From the NCBI GenBank assembly GCA_039033995.1, contig JBCCBP010000001.1:1-64000 (forward strand): a stretch of 64,000 nucleotides of DNA, in the 5' to 3' direction. This stretch comes from CALBPI01 sp039033995 (GTDB lineage: Bacteria; Pseudomonadota; Gammaproteobacteria; Steroidobacterales; Woeseiaceae). The translations under genes were made by a program, and so were the position numbers. How positions within the stretch are numbered: the first letter of the stretch is position 1; each line of letters opens with the position of its first letter. Shown piece by piece: positions 23,885 to 32,816 of the stretch. Below the pieces are notes generated by a model that saw only the letters and a list, made by a program, of their open reading frames with translations, had not been told where the DNA came from and made no database searches.

Positions 23885-23901
23885 TGCGCTATTTTGGTGC
23901 A
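23885..23901. promoter_or_regulatory. NtrC-type binding site, distal
   Basis: TGCGCTATTTTGGTGCA has a perfect right half-site and a two-mismatch left half of the NtrC dyad. The centre is about 31 bases (three helical turns) from the proximal site, the spacing that supports cooperative enhancer binding at the enteric glnA promoter. Both sites lie between glnA and the divergent glyQ. Confidence 0.72.
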
Positions 23902-24014
23902 TTCAGCCAGAAACCGCCGTGAGTTTCCGGCGGGCAAGCGGATCGGCAAGCACGCCGCAACCCGCTATAATCGCGCGTTTGCCATCCTCTAGCCTCAGAG
24001 ATCGTTTCGAATTC

Positions 24015-24956
24015 ATGAGTACACACGTCAAGGCGATGCCGGTCGCGGACACGCGCCCGTCCACTTTTCAGGAGCTGATTCTGATCCTGCAGCAATTCTG
24101 GGCTGACGCGGGCTGCGTCATTCAGCAGCCTTTGGATATGCCGGTGGGGGCAGGCACGTTTCATCCGGCGACATTCCTGCGCGCGATCGGCCCGGAGCCC
24201 TGGAGCGCGGCCTATGTGCAGCCCTGCCGCCGCCCGACGGACGGTCGCTATGGCGATAACCCGTTCCGACTGCAGCATTATTATCAATACCAGGTCGTCA
24301 TCAAACCGTCGCCGCTCGACATTCAGGATCTTTACCTGAATTCGTTGCGCGTGCTGGGCATCGATCCATTAGTGCATGACATTCGCTTTGTCGAAGACAA
24401 CTGGGAATCGCCAACACTCGGTGCCTGGGGGCTCGGCTGGGAAGTCTGGCTGAACGGCATGGAGGTCACGCAGTTCACGTACTTCCAGCAAGCGGGCGGT
24501 CTGGAGTGCAAACCGGTCACCGGCGAAATCACTTACGGTCTCGAACGCATCGCGATGTACCTGCAAGATGTCGAGAACATCTTCGATCTTGTCTGGACAG
24601 ACGGCCCGCTCGGTCGCATCACCTACGGCGACGTATATCACCAGAACGAGGTGGAGCAGTCCGCGTTCAATTTCGAGCATGCCGATGTGCCGGCGGCCTT
24701 GAAAACTTTTGATGACGCCGAAGCGATGTGCCAGCAATTGATCGAACAGTCGCTGCCGTTGCCGGCGTACGAACAAGTGTTGATCGCCTCACATTACTTC
24801 AACCTGCTGGATGCGCGACAGGCGATTTCGGTGACGGAGCGCCAGGCCTACATCCTGCGCGTGCGTGCGATGGCGCGCGCCGTCGCTGAACAATATTACG
24901 AGCGCCGCGAAGCGCTGGGCTTCCCGATGGTCGCCAGCGTCAAGCAAGCGAGCTAA
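24015..24956 (+). CDS. glyQ: Glycine-tRNA ligase alpha subunit
   Basis: 313 residues from ATG 24015; the open frame runs further upstream but through the NtrC sites. It contains TFQELILILQQFWADAGC, then QPCRRPTDGRYGDNPFRLQ, which is the class II motif 2 region of GlyQ, and GLERIAMYLQ (motif 3). With GlyS it charges tRNA-Gly as an alpha2beta2 enzyme. Divergent from glnA. Confidence 0.97.
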   Translation: MSTHVKAMPVADTRPSTFQELILILQQFWADAGCVIQQPLDMPVGAGTFHPATFLRAIGPEPWSAAYVQPCRRPTDGRYGDNPFRLQHYYQYQVVIKPSPLDIQDLYLNSLRVLGIDPLVHDIRFVEDNWESPTLGAWGLGWEVWLNGMEVTQFTYFQQAGGLECKPVTGEITYGLERIAMYLQDVENIFDLVWTDGPLGRITYGDVYHQNEVEQSAFNFEHADVPAALKTFDDAEAMCQQLIEQSLPLPAYEQVLIASHYFNLLDARQAISVTERQAYILRVRAMARAVAEQYYERREALGFPMVASVKQAS

Positions 24957-24976
24957 CGAACACAGCAGGCGAAACA

Positions 24977-27073
24977 GTGAACGATACGACGAACAACAAC
25001 GACTGCCTGATCGAGCTCGGTATGGAGGAGCTGCCGCCGAAAGCCATGCTGCCATTGATGCAGGCGCTGCGCGATGGACTCCATGCCGCACTGGAAAACC
25101 AGCGCCTGAGCTTCGAGGGCGTCGAGGCCTATGCCGCACCGCGACGGCTGGCCGTGATCATTCGCGCATTGGCGGCACAACAACCTGACGAACAGCGCGT
25201 GATGCGCGGGCCACCCGTGAAAGTGGCTTTCGACGCCGAAGGCCAACCGACCAAAGCGGCGGAAGCTTTCGCGAAGAAGGCGGGCGTGTCGATCGACGCA
25301 CTGGATCGCGAGGTCACCGACAAGGGCGAATGGCTGCAAGCGACCGCGTTCGAGGCCGGCAAACCAGCGGCCGATGTCCTCTCTGATGTTTTGCCTGGCG
25401 TGCTCGATCAGCTGCCCATCCCGCGTCGCATGCGCTGGGGCGACAGCGACGCGAGTTTCGTGCGGCCATTGCATTGGCTCGTCGCCTTGCATGGCGACGC
25501 TGTTCTGCCGCTAACGCTGTTTGGCGTCGAGGCAGACCGCCTCACGCTGGGACACCGGTTCCACAGCGACGGCGCGGTGACGATCAATTCGCCGGCCGAT
25601 TATTTGCCAAGCCTGGAAGCGGCGTACGTCGTGGCCGATGTCACGGTGCGTCGCAGCAAACTGTGGACGGCGGTGCAGCAGGCGGCGGCTTCCATCGACT
25701 GCGAAGTACAAGAGGACGGCGACCTCATCGACGAGACGACGGCGCTGTGCGACTGGCCGGTGGCGGTGATCGGCGAGTTTGATCCCCGATTTTTGGCGTT
25801 GCCGCCCGAGGTGCTCGTCTCGACGTTGAAAGTGCATCAACGTTATTTCCCGACGTACAACAGCGACGGCGAACTGCAGCCCTATTTCATTACCGTTGCC
25901 AATATCGACAGCAGAGACCCTGCTGCTGTGAAACAAGGTAACGAACGCGTGGTGGCACCACGATTGGGCGACGCCGAGTTTTTCTGGCGCAATGATCGTA
26001 AGACAACGCTGGCATCGCGAATCGAGAGTCTCGGACAAATCGTCTACCAGCGGCAGTTGGGTACGCTGGCGGCCAAAGTCGAGCGGATCAGCGCGTTGGC
26101 GGCAACACTGACGGAAGCACTCGGCGCGGACAGCACCGACGTTGGGCGGGCAGTCGCTTTGATGCGTACCGATCTCGTCACGGACATGGTCGGCGAGTTC
26201 CCGGACTTGCAAGGCACGATGGGTGCCTACTATGCCGCGGCCGACGGGGAGCCGGACACAGTGGTGCAGGCGATTCGTGAGCAATATCTGCCGCGCTTCG
26301 CCGGCGACCGTCTGCCCGAGAGCAAAACAGGTATGGTCGTCGCCATCGCCGATCGTGCCGATACGCTCGCCGGTATTTTCGCGATCGGTAAACGGCCAAC
26401 CGGCAACCGGGATCCGTTCGGCTTGCGCCGCGCCGCGCTCGGTTTGCTGCGCATCCTGATCGAGCATCGACTCGAAATCGATTTGCCAGCCCTGCTCGAC
26501 CGAGCGGTGCAGCAACAGCCGATTGATGTCAGCGAACATCCGGAGTTGGCAGAAGATTTGTACGATTTCGTGTTGGAGCGATTGCGCAACTACTACCAAT
26601 CGGTCACCACCGGTGAAACACCCGGGCTATTCGATGCCGTCAGCGCGCGCCAGCCGCGATCAATGGCGGACTTCGATGCACGCCTGAAGGCCGTCGTTAG
26701 TTTTGTGCAGCAACAAGCGGCTCAAACGCTGGCCGGGGCCAATAAGCGTATCGCTAATATTCTGCGCAACGGCGGTATCGATGCGACCGCAACGCTCGAA
26801 CACGACGCGTTGTCGGAGCCCGCGGAAATCGCATTGGGCAGCGCACTGAATGCTGCGCAGCAAAAACTGGAGCCGTTGCTCGCCGAGCGTCAATACGAAC
26901 AAGCCTTGCACGCGCTTTGCGAACTGGGCGCACCCGTCGCAATGTTCTTCGATGACGTCATGGTGATGGCAGACGACATTGCCACGCGGCGTAATCGCAT
27001 GGCGTTGTTGGCGGAGGTGCGCGCCCTGTTCCTCGAGATTGCCGACATCTCGGAACTGCAGTTCTCGCATTGA
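24977..27073 (+). CDS. glyS: Glycine-tRNA ligase beta subunit
   Basis: 698 residues, GTG start 20 bases after glyQ. It opens with the typical LIELGMEELPPKAMLPL, has the HD-like and DALR anticodon-binding region in the C-terminal third (GDRLPESKTGMVVAIADRAD, KRPTGNRDPFGLRRAALGLL), and is full length. It supplies tRNA recognition and editing-like functions to the GlyQS complex. Confidence 0.96.
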   Translation: MNDTTNNNDCLIELGMEELPPKAMLPLMQALRDGLHAALENQRLSFEGVEAYAAPRRLAVIIRALAAQQPDEQRVMRGPPVKVAFDAEGQPTKAAEAFAKKAGVSIDALDREVTDKGEWLQATAFEAGKPAADVLSDVLPGVLDQLPIPRRMRWGDSDASFVRPLHWLVALHGDAVLPLTLFGVEADRLTLGHRFHSDGAVTINSPADYLPSLEAAYVVADVTVRRSKLWTAVQQAAASIDCEVQEDGDLIDETTALCDWPVAVIGEFDPRFLALPPEVLVSTLKVHQRYFPTYNSDGELQPYFITVANIDSRDPAAVKQGNERVVAPRLGDAEFFWRNDRKTTLASRIESLGQIVYQRQLGTLAAKVERISALAATLTEALGADSTDVGRAVALMRTDLVTDMVGEFPDLQGTMGAYYAAADGEPDTVVQAIREQYLPRFAGDRLPESKTGMVVAIADRADTLAGIFAIGKRPTGNRDPFGLRRAALGLLRILIEHRLEIDLPALLDRAVQQQPIDVSEHPELAEDLYDFVLERLRNYYQSVTTGETPGLFDAVSARQPRSMADFDARLKAVVSFVQQQAAQTLAGANKRIANILRNGGIDATATLEHDALSEPAEIALGSALNAAQQKLEPLLAERQYEQALHALCELGAPVAMFFDDVMVMADDIATRRNRMALLAEVRALFLEIADISELQFSH

Positions 27074-27084
27074 GGGCAGACGCC

Positions 27085-27645
27085 GTGACGGCTTTGGTGA
27101 TTCTGGATCGTGACGGCGTGATCAACGAAGATTCTGATGCGTTCGTGAAGTCGGTGTCAGAATGGCGGCCGATTCCGGGCAGTGTCGAGGCGATCGCAAG
27201 ACTGTCTTCGGCGGGTTTCACCATTGCGGTCGCGACCAATCAATCCGGCGTCGGACGCGGGCTGTTCAGCCGCGAGACCGTCTATCGCATGCATGCCAAG
27301 ATGCGGCGGTTGGTCCGCGCGGCCGGCGGTGAGATTGCGCATGTTGTCTTCTGCCCGCACCGGCCGGATGAAGGCTGCGATTGCCGCAAGCCGCTGCCGG
27401 GATTGCTGCACCAGATCGAGCATTTATCAGGCATCGCTTTACCTGGTGCCTGGATGGTCGGGGATTCACTGCGTGACTTACAGGCAGGCGAGGCCGTCGG
27501 CTGCCGGTTGCTATTGGTCCGCACAGGTAAAGGCGTGGCGACAGAGCAGAACGTAAAAGATGATCCACCGCATTGGTGGTCTGCTGTCACAATCGTCGAT
27601 GATCTGGCAGCCGCAGCGGACGTCATGCTGGAGGTCGCCGCATGA
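27085..27645 (+). CDS. gmhB: D-glycero-beta-D-manno-heptose-1,7-bisphosphate 7-phosphatase
   Basis: HAD-superfamily phosphatase, about 186 residues. The nucleophile motif is LDRDGVIN, followed by ATNQSGVGRG, the zinc loop CPHRPDEGCDCRKP and MVGDSLRDLQAG. It removes the 7-phosphate in ADP-heptose synthesis for lipopolysaccharide. GTG 27085 is preferred because GAGGG lies eight bases upstream; a TTG at 27070, overlapping the glyS stop, is the alternative. It overlaps plsC by four bases. Confidence 0.93.
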   Translation: MTALVILDRDGVINEDSDAFVKSVSEWRPIPGSVEAIARLSSAGFTIAVATNQSGVGRGLFSRETVYRMHAKMRRLVRAAGGEIAHVVFCPHRPDEGCDCRKPLPGLLHQIEHLSGIALPGAWMVGDSLRDLQAGEAVGCRLLLVRTGKGVATEQNVKDDPPHWWSAVTIVDDLAAAADVMLEVAA

Positions 27646-28382
27646 GTTTTATCCGCCAATGGCTTGGCTCGCTGATCTTCACGTTTTGGATGTTTTTCAG
27701 TGTCGTGTTCTACGCAATTGCGATCATCCTGCTGTTCTGGGCGCCGTATCGGATGCGCTTTGCGGTGGCAAAAGGTTGGGCCGCAATGATCATGGCGAGT
27801 ATCCGGTTACTGTGCGGCGTGCGGTTTGAAGTCAAAGGACGCGAGAATCTGCCGGACGAATCCGCCATTTTTCTGTTGAAGCATTCCTCTGCGTTCGAAA
27901 CGCTCGCCGAGATCGTGATCTTTTCAGAACAAGCCTGGGTGCTAAAGCGCGAGCTGCAATGGGTGCCGATTTTCGGCTGGGCCCTCAAATTGCTGCGCCC
28001 GATTGCGATCAACCGCAAAGGTGGGCGCAATGCGGTCAGCCAGATCATTCAGCAAGGTACTGAACTGCTTGACGACGGCATTAACGTGATGATTTTTCCG
28101 GAAGGTACCCGCGTGCGGCATGGCGAGACGCGTCGCTATGGCATGAGCGGTGCTGCACTCGCACAAGCGACGGGGCGCGCGTTGATCCCGGTCGCCCACA
28201 ATGCCGGCAAATTCTGGCCGCGGCGCGGCATTATCAAATATCCGGGTACGGTCACGTTTGTTATCGGCAAGCCGGTGTGGGTCGGTGACCAGGACATTCG
28301 TGACGTCAACGTCAAGATCCAGCGCTGGGTCGAGGCCGAGATCGTCGCGATGGATAACCAGCCGGTGGCCGCTCATGCCTGA
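27642..28382 (+). CDS. plsC: 1-acyl-sn-glycerol-3-phosphate acyltransferase family protein
   Basis: 246 residues. N-terminal membrane segment (about 8-40), then the acyltransferase domain. The catalytic block is KHSSAFETL, an HX4E form instead of the common HX4D, and the glycerophosphate-binding block is FPEGTRVRHGE. HX4E versions occur in other gammaproteobacterial PlsC-like proteins, so activity is likely. It makes phosphatidic acid at the inner membrane. The order gmhB-plsC next to gyrB matches the Pseudomonas origin region. Confidence 0.85.
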   Translation: MSFIRQWLGSLIFTFWMFFSVVFYAIAIILLFWAPYRMRFAVAKGWAAMIMASIRLLCGVRFEVKGRENLPDESAIFLLKHSSAFETLAEIVIFSEQAWVLKRELQWVPIFGWALKLLRPIAINRKGGRNAVSQIIQQGTELLDDGINVMIFPEGTRVRHGETRRYGMSGAALAQATGRALIPVAHNAGKFWPRRGIIKYPGTVTFVIGKPVWVGDQDIRDVNVKIQRWVEAEIVAMDNQPVAAHA

Positions 28383-28411
28383 GCTCGTGAATCAAACTAT
28401 CGGATAACCTC

Positions 28412-29290
28412 ATGCCAAGCCGGGAACACGAACAGATCGTCACGATGCTGGCGGCCAACGCCAGCGCCGAGACGCTGCCGATTGAGCAACAACGGCTGAA
28501 TATGGAGGCCGTCTCCGAGATGTTCCCGCTACCCGATGATGTGCAGGTCGACGCAGTCGTCTGCAATGAGGTGGTCGCGGATTGGATCAGCTTGGCGGAC
28601 AGCGATCTTTCGCGCGTCGTCATGTATCTGCACGGCGGCGCCTACACCAAGGGCTCACGACAAACCCACCGCGAGCTCGCCAGTCGCATCGCCCGCGCAT
28701 CGGGCGCGTGTGTGCTGCTACCAGAGTACCGACTGGCACCGGAGCATCCGTGCCCGGCGGGTATCGACGACGCGATGGCCTGCTGGCAGTGGTTGATCGC
28801 TGAAGGATATCGATTGGATCAGCTTGCGATCGCCGGAGATTCGGCGGGCGCCGGCTTGGCGCTGGCATTGCTGCAAACGGCCAAAGCACAAGGCATACCG
28901 CGGCCAGCGCGTGCCGCGTTGATCGCGCCGTGGGTTGACCTGGAACTGGCCGGGCCTTCGGCTCAGGCGGGGATTGTGGATGACCCGATGTTGCAACGCG
29001 ATAGATTGCTCGCTGATGCGCAGCATTATGCGGGAGACGACTTGCGGCGCTGGCAGGCGTCACCGTTGTACGGTGATCTTAGTGATCTACCGCCGATGCT
29101 GGTCCAAGTCGGCGGGCGTGATCTGCTCGTGTCCGATAGCACGCGTCTGGCAAAACAGGCGCAGTCGTCCGGCAGCGATGTCACGCTCGAAGTCGAGGAC
29201 GGGCTGGTGCATGTCTGGCACTTTTTTCCGATGTTGCCAGAGTCGCAGTCGGCGATAGCGCGGTTGGGTGCTTTTCTGAGTGATCTCTGA
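28412..29290 (+). CDS. Alpha/beta hydrolase, hormone-sensitive lipase family
   Basis: 292 residues. Oxyanion motif HGGAYTKGS, then EYRLAPEHPCPAG, nucleophile elbow GDSAGAG, DLLVSD around the acidic residue and VHVWHFF with the catalytic histidine, all in HSL-family order. Cytosolic carboxylesterase with probable preference for short acyl esters. Follows plsC after 29 bases and may share its transcript. Confidence 0.88.
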   Translation: MPSREHEQIVTMLAANASAETLPIEQQRLNMEAVSEMFPLPDDVQVDAVVCNEVVADWISLADSDLSRVVMYLHGGAYTKGSRQTHRELASRIARASGACVLLPEYRLAPEHPCPAGIDDAMACWQWLIAEGYRLDQLAIAGDSAGAGLALALLQTAKAQGIPRPARAALIAPWVDLELAGPSAQAGIVDDPMLQRDRLLADAQHYAGDDLRRWQASPLYGDLSDLPPMLVQVGGRDLLVSDSTRLAKQAQSSGSDVTLEVEDGLVHVWHFFPMLPESQSAIARLGAFLSDL

Positions 29291-29292
29291 AC

Positions 29293-29581
29293 AGGGTCAA
29301 CTTGGAGTTCGACAGCAAGCGCGTGTGTGTTCGCACATTCGCTGACAACCTGAATCTCTTTTCGCTGGCAAAATCGGTGGGCGGCGTGGTGTCGCTGGGC
29401 TGTGATTCTTCCACGATGACCCAAGCACCACTGAGCGAGGCAGCGAATCGTGACGCGGGCATAATTGGCGAGTTGAAACGATTGTCGGTGGGGGTTCATT
29501 GGGGGTGATGATCTGGTCGCGGACTTGCGGCAGACATTGGCGCCGGCAACTCTACAACACGCACAAGCGAGCACCCGTTGA
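29293..29581 (+). pseudogene. Fragment of PLP-dependent trans-sulfuration enzyme
   Basis: Only the C-terminal end of a cystathionine gamma-synthase/O-succinylhomoserine sulfhydrylase-type protein remains. The frame reads FADNLNLFSLAKSVGGVVSL, SSTMTQAPLSEAANRDAGI and LKRLSVGVH, which match the last part of that family. A single extra base at 29500-29505 shifts the frame, after which GDDLVADLRQTLAPA continues the family ending. The N-terminal three quarters, including the PLP lysine, is absent. A dead gene remnant. Confidence 0.75.
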
Positions 29582-29594
29582 ATATTGAGAATCG

Positions 29595-30227
29595 CTAGCT
29601 GACTTGCGCGTGTAGCGCTTTACCTTTCTTCAATGCAGACCGAACCGGCCCAAGAAAGTCTTTGGAGAGGTTCTCGTGATTCGATTGATCGAGTGCCTGA
29701 CCGTCGGGCGTCGCGAGAAATTTGACGAGTTCTTTTTCGATGTGTGCGACCTCCGAGACGTTTAGTGCCACGTACTCGCATTCTGACGGCGTGGTTTCGC
29801 CAAGACGGCGTCCAAGATGCGCAAAGAACGGCAGATAAAGATATTCACGCTCGGTGGGCGGAATGGGTTTCGCGCGGCTGAAAAAGTGTTTCTTGAACAG
29901 ATGCGATGGCAGATCGGCAGCGACATACGGTGACAGAAACTCGTGAGACTCGGGACTAAACGCGATGTCTGCGCCGAGCGTATGGAAGGCATCAAAAACG
30001 AAACGATCCATGATGGGTAAATCAGACTCAGCCAGACCTTGATAATTGAAGCCTTGTGTCGCGATAGTGTCCGCGATGCGTTCGTAGTGCTGGATCTCTT
30101 TGGGTGAGTAGCCGCCAGACTCACCGATCTCATTCAACACCGTATCGACGATTCGTTGGCGATCGTGGGTGAGTGCCTGTTCAAAGGCATCGTCATCGTA
30201 GGAATGAAAGCACCAGTTGTAAGACAT
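29595..30227 (-). CDS. Hypothetical protein
   Basis: 210 residues, ATG start, no signal peptide or membrane segment. Mostly helical with distinctive SYNWCFHSYDDDAFEQAL at the N-terminus and ADIAFSPESHEFLSPYVAAD in the middle, probably a small globular domain. Separated from gyrB by only 39 bases and read in the same direction, so it may be co-transcribed, but I cannot connect the functions. Confidence 0.55.
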   Translation of the reverse strand: MSYNWCFHSYDDDAFEQALTHDRQRIVDTVLNEIGESGGYSPKEIQHYERIADTIATQGFNYQGLAESDLPIMDRFVFDAFHTLGADIAFSPESHEFLSPYVAADLPSHLFKKHFFSRAKPIPPTEREYLYLPFFAHLGRRLGETTPSECEYVALNVSEVAHIEKELVKFLATPDGQALDQSNHENLSKDFLGPVRSALKKGKALHAQVS

Positions 30228-30266
30228 CGGGGATGGCGAGCCGTCTAACAGACCACGCGTGGCGGT

Positions 30267-32714
30267 CTAGATGTCGAGGTTGGCGACGGCGAGCGCGTTC
30301 TCTTCGATAAATTCACGACGTGGCTCGACCTGGTCGCCCATTAGCGTTGTGAAGATCTCGTCGGCACGCATCGCGTCTTCGATCTTGACCTGCATCAGGC
30401 GGCGGGTCTCCGGATTGACGGTGGTATCCCACAGTTGTTCAGGATTCATTTCACCCAAACCTTTGTAGCGCTGGATCGACTGTCCGCGTCGCGCCTCGCC
30501 TAGCAACCATTGAATGACTTCGGCGAAAGAGCGAACGGGTTTGGCTTTGTCGCCGCGTTCAACCATCGCGGTGTCGCTGAGCAATCCATCGAGCTGGCTG
30601 GCGAGTACCGTCATGCGTTTGTAGTCAGCCCTTCCAAAGAACTCCTGAGGAATGCGTTGTTCGTAACTCACGCCGTGACGCGTTTTGGTGATCGTGAGCC
30701 ACCAAATGGATTCGCCGTCTTCATCGGTGGCTTCCCGACGCGCGGCTTCATAGTTGGCCGCGCTGCCATCGATCTGGCGCACACTCGGGTCCAGCTTTGG
30801 CAATCTCGCGTTCAGGTCATTGAGCCAGGCATTAAACGCCGCATTGTCGTTGCGGATATCGTCTGCCAATGGCGGTGCTTCTGCCAGCGCTCGCAATACA
30901 GGCTCGTCATAGCGCTGCGATAAACGCGAGATATCGGCTTCTACGATCATAAATTGACGGGCCAGGTCCTCTAAGGCCTCGGCGGCGACAGGTGGTGCAC
31001 CCTCTGTTGCCATCAATCGAGCACCATCCAGCGCACTGGATAGTAGGTAAGCATTGAGTTCCTGATCATCTTTGACGTAGATTTCCTGTTTTCCGCGTTT
31101 TACCTTGTAAAGTGGAGGTTGAGCGATATAAACATAACCATTTTCTACCAATTCTGGCATTTGACGGTAGAAAAATGTCAGCAAAAGCGTACGAATGTGG
31201 GAACCATCGACGTCAGCATCCGTCATAATGATGATGCGGTGGTAGCGTAACTTGCTGATATCGAAATCATCTCGCCCAATCCCGCAACCTAAAGCGGTGA
31301 TTAGTGTTCCCACTTCTGCCGAAGAAAGCATTTTGTCAAAGCGCGCTTTTTCCACATTGAGAATTTTCCCCTTCAGTGGCAGGATCGCTTGCGTGCGGCG
31401 ATCACGGCCCTGCTTGGCAGAACCACCCGCCGAGTCACCCTCCACCAGGAACAATTCCGAAAGCGCCGGGTCTTTTTCCTGACAATCGGCTAACTTGCCC
31501 GGCAAACCAGCGATATCGAGGGCGCCTTTGCGACGCGTCATCTCGCGCGCCTTGCGGGCAGCCTCGCGTGCTCGTGCGGCATCGATAATCTTGGCAACGA
31601 TCGACTTTGCGGCCACGGGTTCTTCCAACAGGAAGCTCTCCAAAGCGGGCGCCATGGCGGATTCGACGATACCCTTCACTTCCGACGAAACGAGTTTTTC
31701 TTTCGTTTGCGACGAGAATTTGGGATCCGGCACTTTCACACTCAAAACAGCCGTCATTCCTTCCCGCGCATCGTCGCCGGTTGGCGAGGCCTTTTCTTTC
31801 TTGGTGTTGACTTCTTTATCAATATAGCTGTTCAGCGTTCGCGTGAGTGCTGACCGGAAACCCGCCATATGCGTGCCGCCGTCGCGCTGCGGAATATTGT
31901 TCGTGTAACAGAACATGTTTTCCTGGTAGCCGTCATTCCACTGTACGGCAGCCTCGACAACGACATCGTCCTTCTCTGTCTGAAAGTAGAAGATGGTGTC
32001 GTGGATAGCGGTTTTGTTACGGTTCAAATGAGAAACAAACGCCTGAATACCACCTTCGTAACTAAACACATCACTATGGTCGTTGCGCTCATCGATCAGC
32101 TCGATGTGGACGCCTGAATTCAAAAACGACAGCTCGCGCAGCCGTTTTGCAAGAATGTCGTATTCAAACTCGACGTTCGAAAAAATGTCCGGGCTTGGCC
32201 AGAATCGAATGGTGGTGCCTGTTTTATCGGTCTCGCGTGTTTTGCCGAGAGGCGCTTTAGGCTCGCCGAGGTGATACTCCTGGGAGTGCAGATACCCGTC
32301 GCGACGCACCTGCAACGACAACGTGTCGGACAGCGCATTCACGACAGAAACACCCACGCCGTGCAGACCGCCCGAAACCTTGTAAGAGTTGTCGTCAAAT
32401 TTACCGCCGGCGTGCAGGACCGTCATGATGACTTCTGCCGCAGAACGCTGCTCCTCCGGGTGAATATCGACTGGGATACCACGGCCATCGTCGGTCACGC
32501 TGACGGAATTGTCTTCGTGGATGGTGACAACAATCGCGTTGCAATAGCCTGCCAGTGCCTCATCGATAGAGTTATCGACGACCTCCAACACCCTGTGATG
32601 CAAACCGGTGCCGTCATCGGTATCACCGATATACATGCCCGGCCGTTTTCGAACGGCTTCGAGGCCCTTCAAGACTTTGATATTACTGGAATCGTATTGC
32701 TGGTCGTCTGACAT
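30267..32714 (-). CDS. gyrB: DNA gyrase subunit B
   Basis: About 815 residues from ATG 32714 with GAGGGG upstream; the frame extends further but without a site. GHKL ATPase motifs (EVVDNSIDEAL, DDGRGIPVD, GGLHGVGVSVVNALS), then the TOPRIM signature (EGDSAGGSAKQGRDR and the DADVDGSHIRTLLL acid cluster) and a C-terminal KGLGEMN. With GyrA it introduces negative supercoils. Downstream of recF, with parS-like sites between or near. Confidence 0.98.
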   Translation of the reverse strand: MSDDQQYDSSNIKVLKGLEAVRKRPGMYIGDTDDGTGLHHRVLEVVDNSIDEALAGYCNAIVVTIHEDNSVSVTDDGRGIPVDIHPEEQRSAAEVIMTVLHAGGKFDDNSYKVSGGLHGVGVSVVNALSDTLSLQVRRDGYLHSQEYHLGEPKAPLGKTRETDKTGTTIRFWPSPDIFSNVEFEYDILAKRLRELSFLNSGVHIELIDERNDHSDVFSYEGGIQAFVSHLNRNKTAIHDTIFYFQTEKDDVVVEAAVQWNDGYQENMFCYTNNIPQRDGGTHMAGFRSALTRTLNSYIDKEVNTKKEKASPTGDDAREGMTAVLSVKVPDPKFSSQTKEKLVSSEVKGIVESAMAPALESFLLEEPVAAKSIVAKIIDAARAREAARKAREMTRRKGALDIAGLPGKLADCQEKDPALSELFLVEGDSAGGSAKQGRDRRTQAILPLKGKILNVEKARFDKMLSSAEVGTLITALGCGIGRDDFDISKLRYHRIIIMTDADVDGSHIRTLLLTFFYRQMPELVENGYVYIAQPPLYKVKRGKQEIYVKDDQELNAYLLSSALDGARLMATEGAPPVAAEALEDLARQFMIVEADISRLSQRYDEPVLRALAEAPPLADDIRNDNAAFNAWLNDLNARLPKLDPSVRQIDGSAANYEAARREATDEDGESIWWLTITKTRHGVSYEQRIPQEFFGRADYKRMTVLASQLDGLLSDTAMVERGDKAKPVRSFAEVIQWLLGEARRGQSIQRYKGLGEMNPEQLWDTTVNPETRRLMQVKIEDAMRADEIFTTLMGDQVEPRREFIEENALAVANLDI

Positions 32715-32796
32715 GACATCCCCTCTGCGCAAGAGACACATTATAGCCTAAACAGAGTGCCGCGGGGTTATTGAGGCACCAGCGAAACAGCACCGG

Positions 32797-32812
32797 TGTT
32801 CCACGTGAAACA
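32797..32812. promoter_or_regulatory. parS-like site 1
   Basis: TGTTCCACGTGAAACA: one mismatch to the general parS consensus TGTTTCACGTGAAACA. It lies between gyrB and recF, about 30 kb from parAB, and is the likely loading site of ParB. Confidence 0.85.
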
Positions 32813-32816
32813 GCCA

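Noticed and set aside
30228..30266. Palindrome CCACGCGTGG as a terminator before gyrB end
   Set aside because: The stem is short and no T-run follows in the minus direction.
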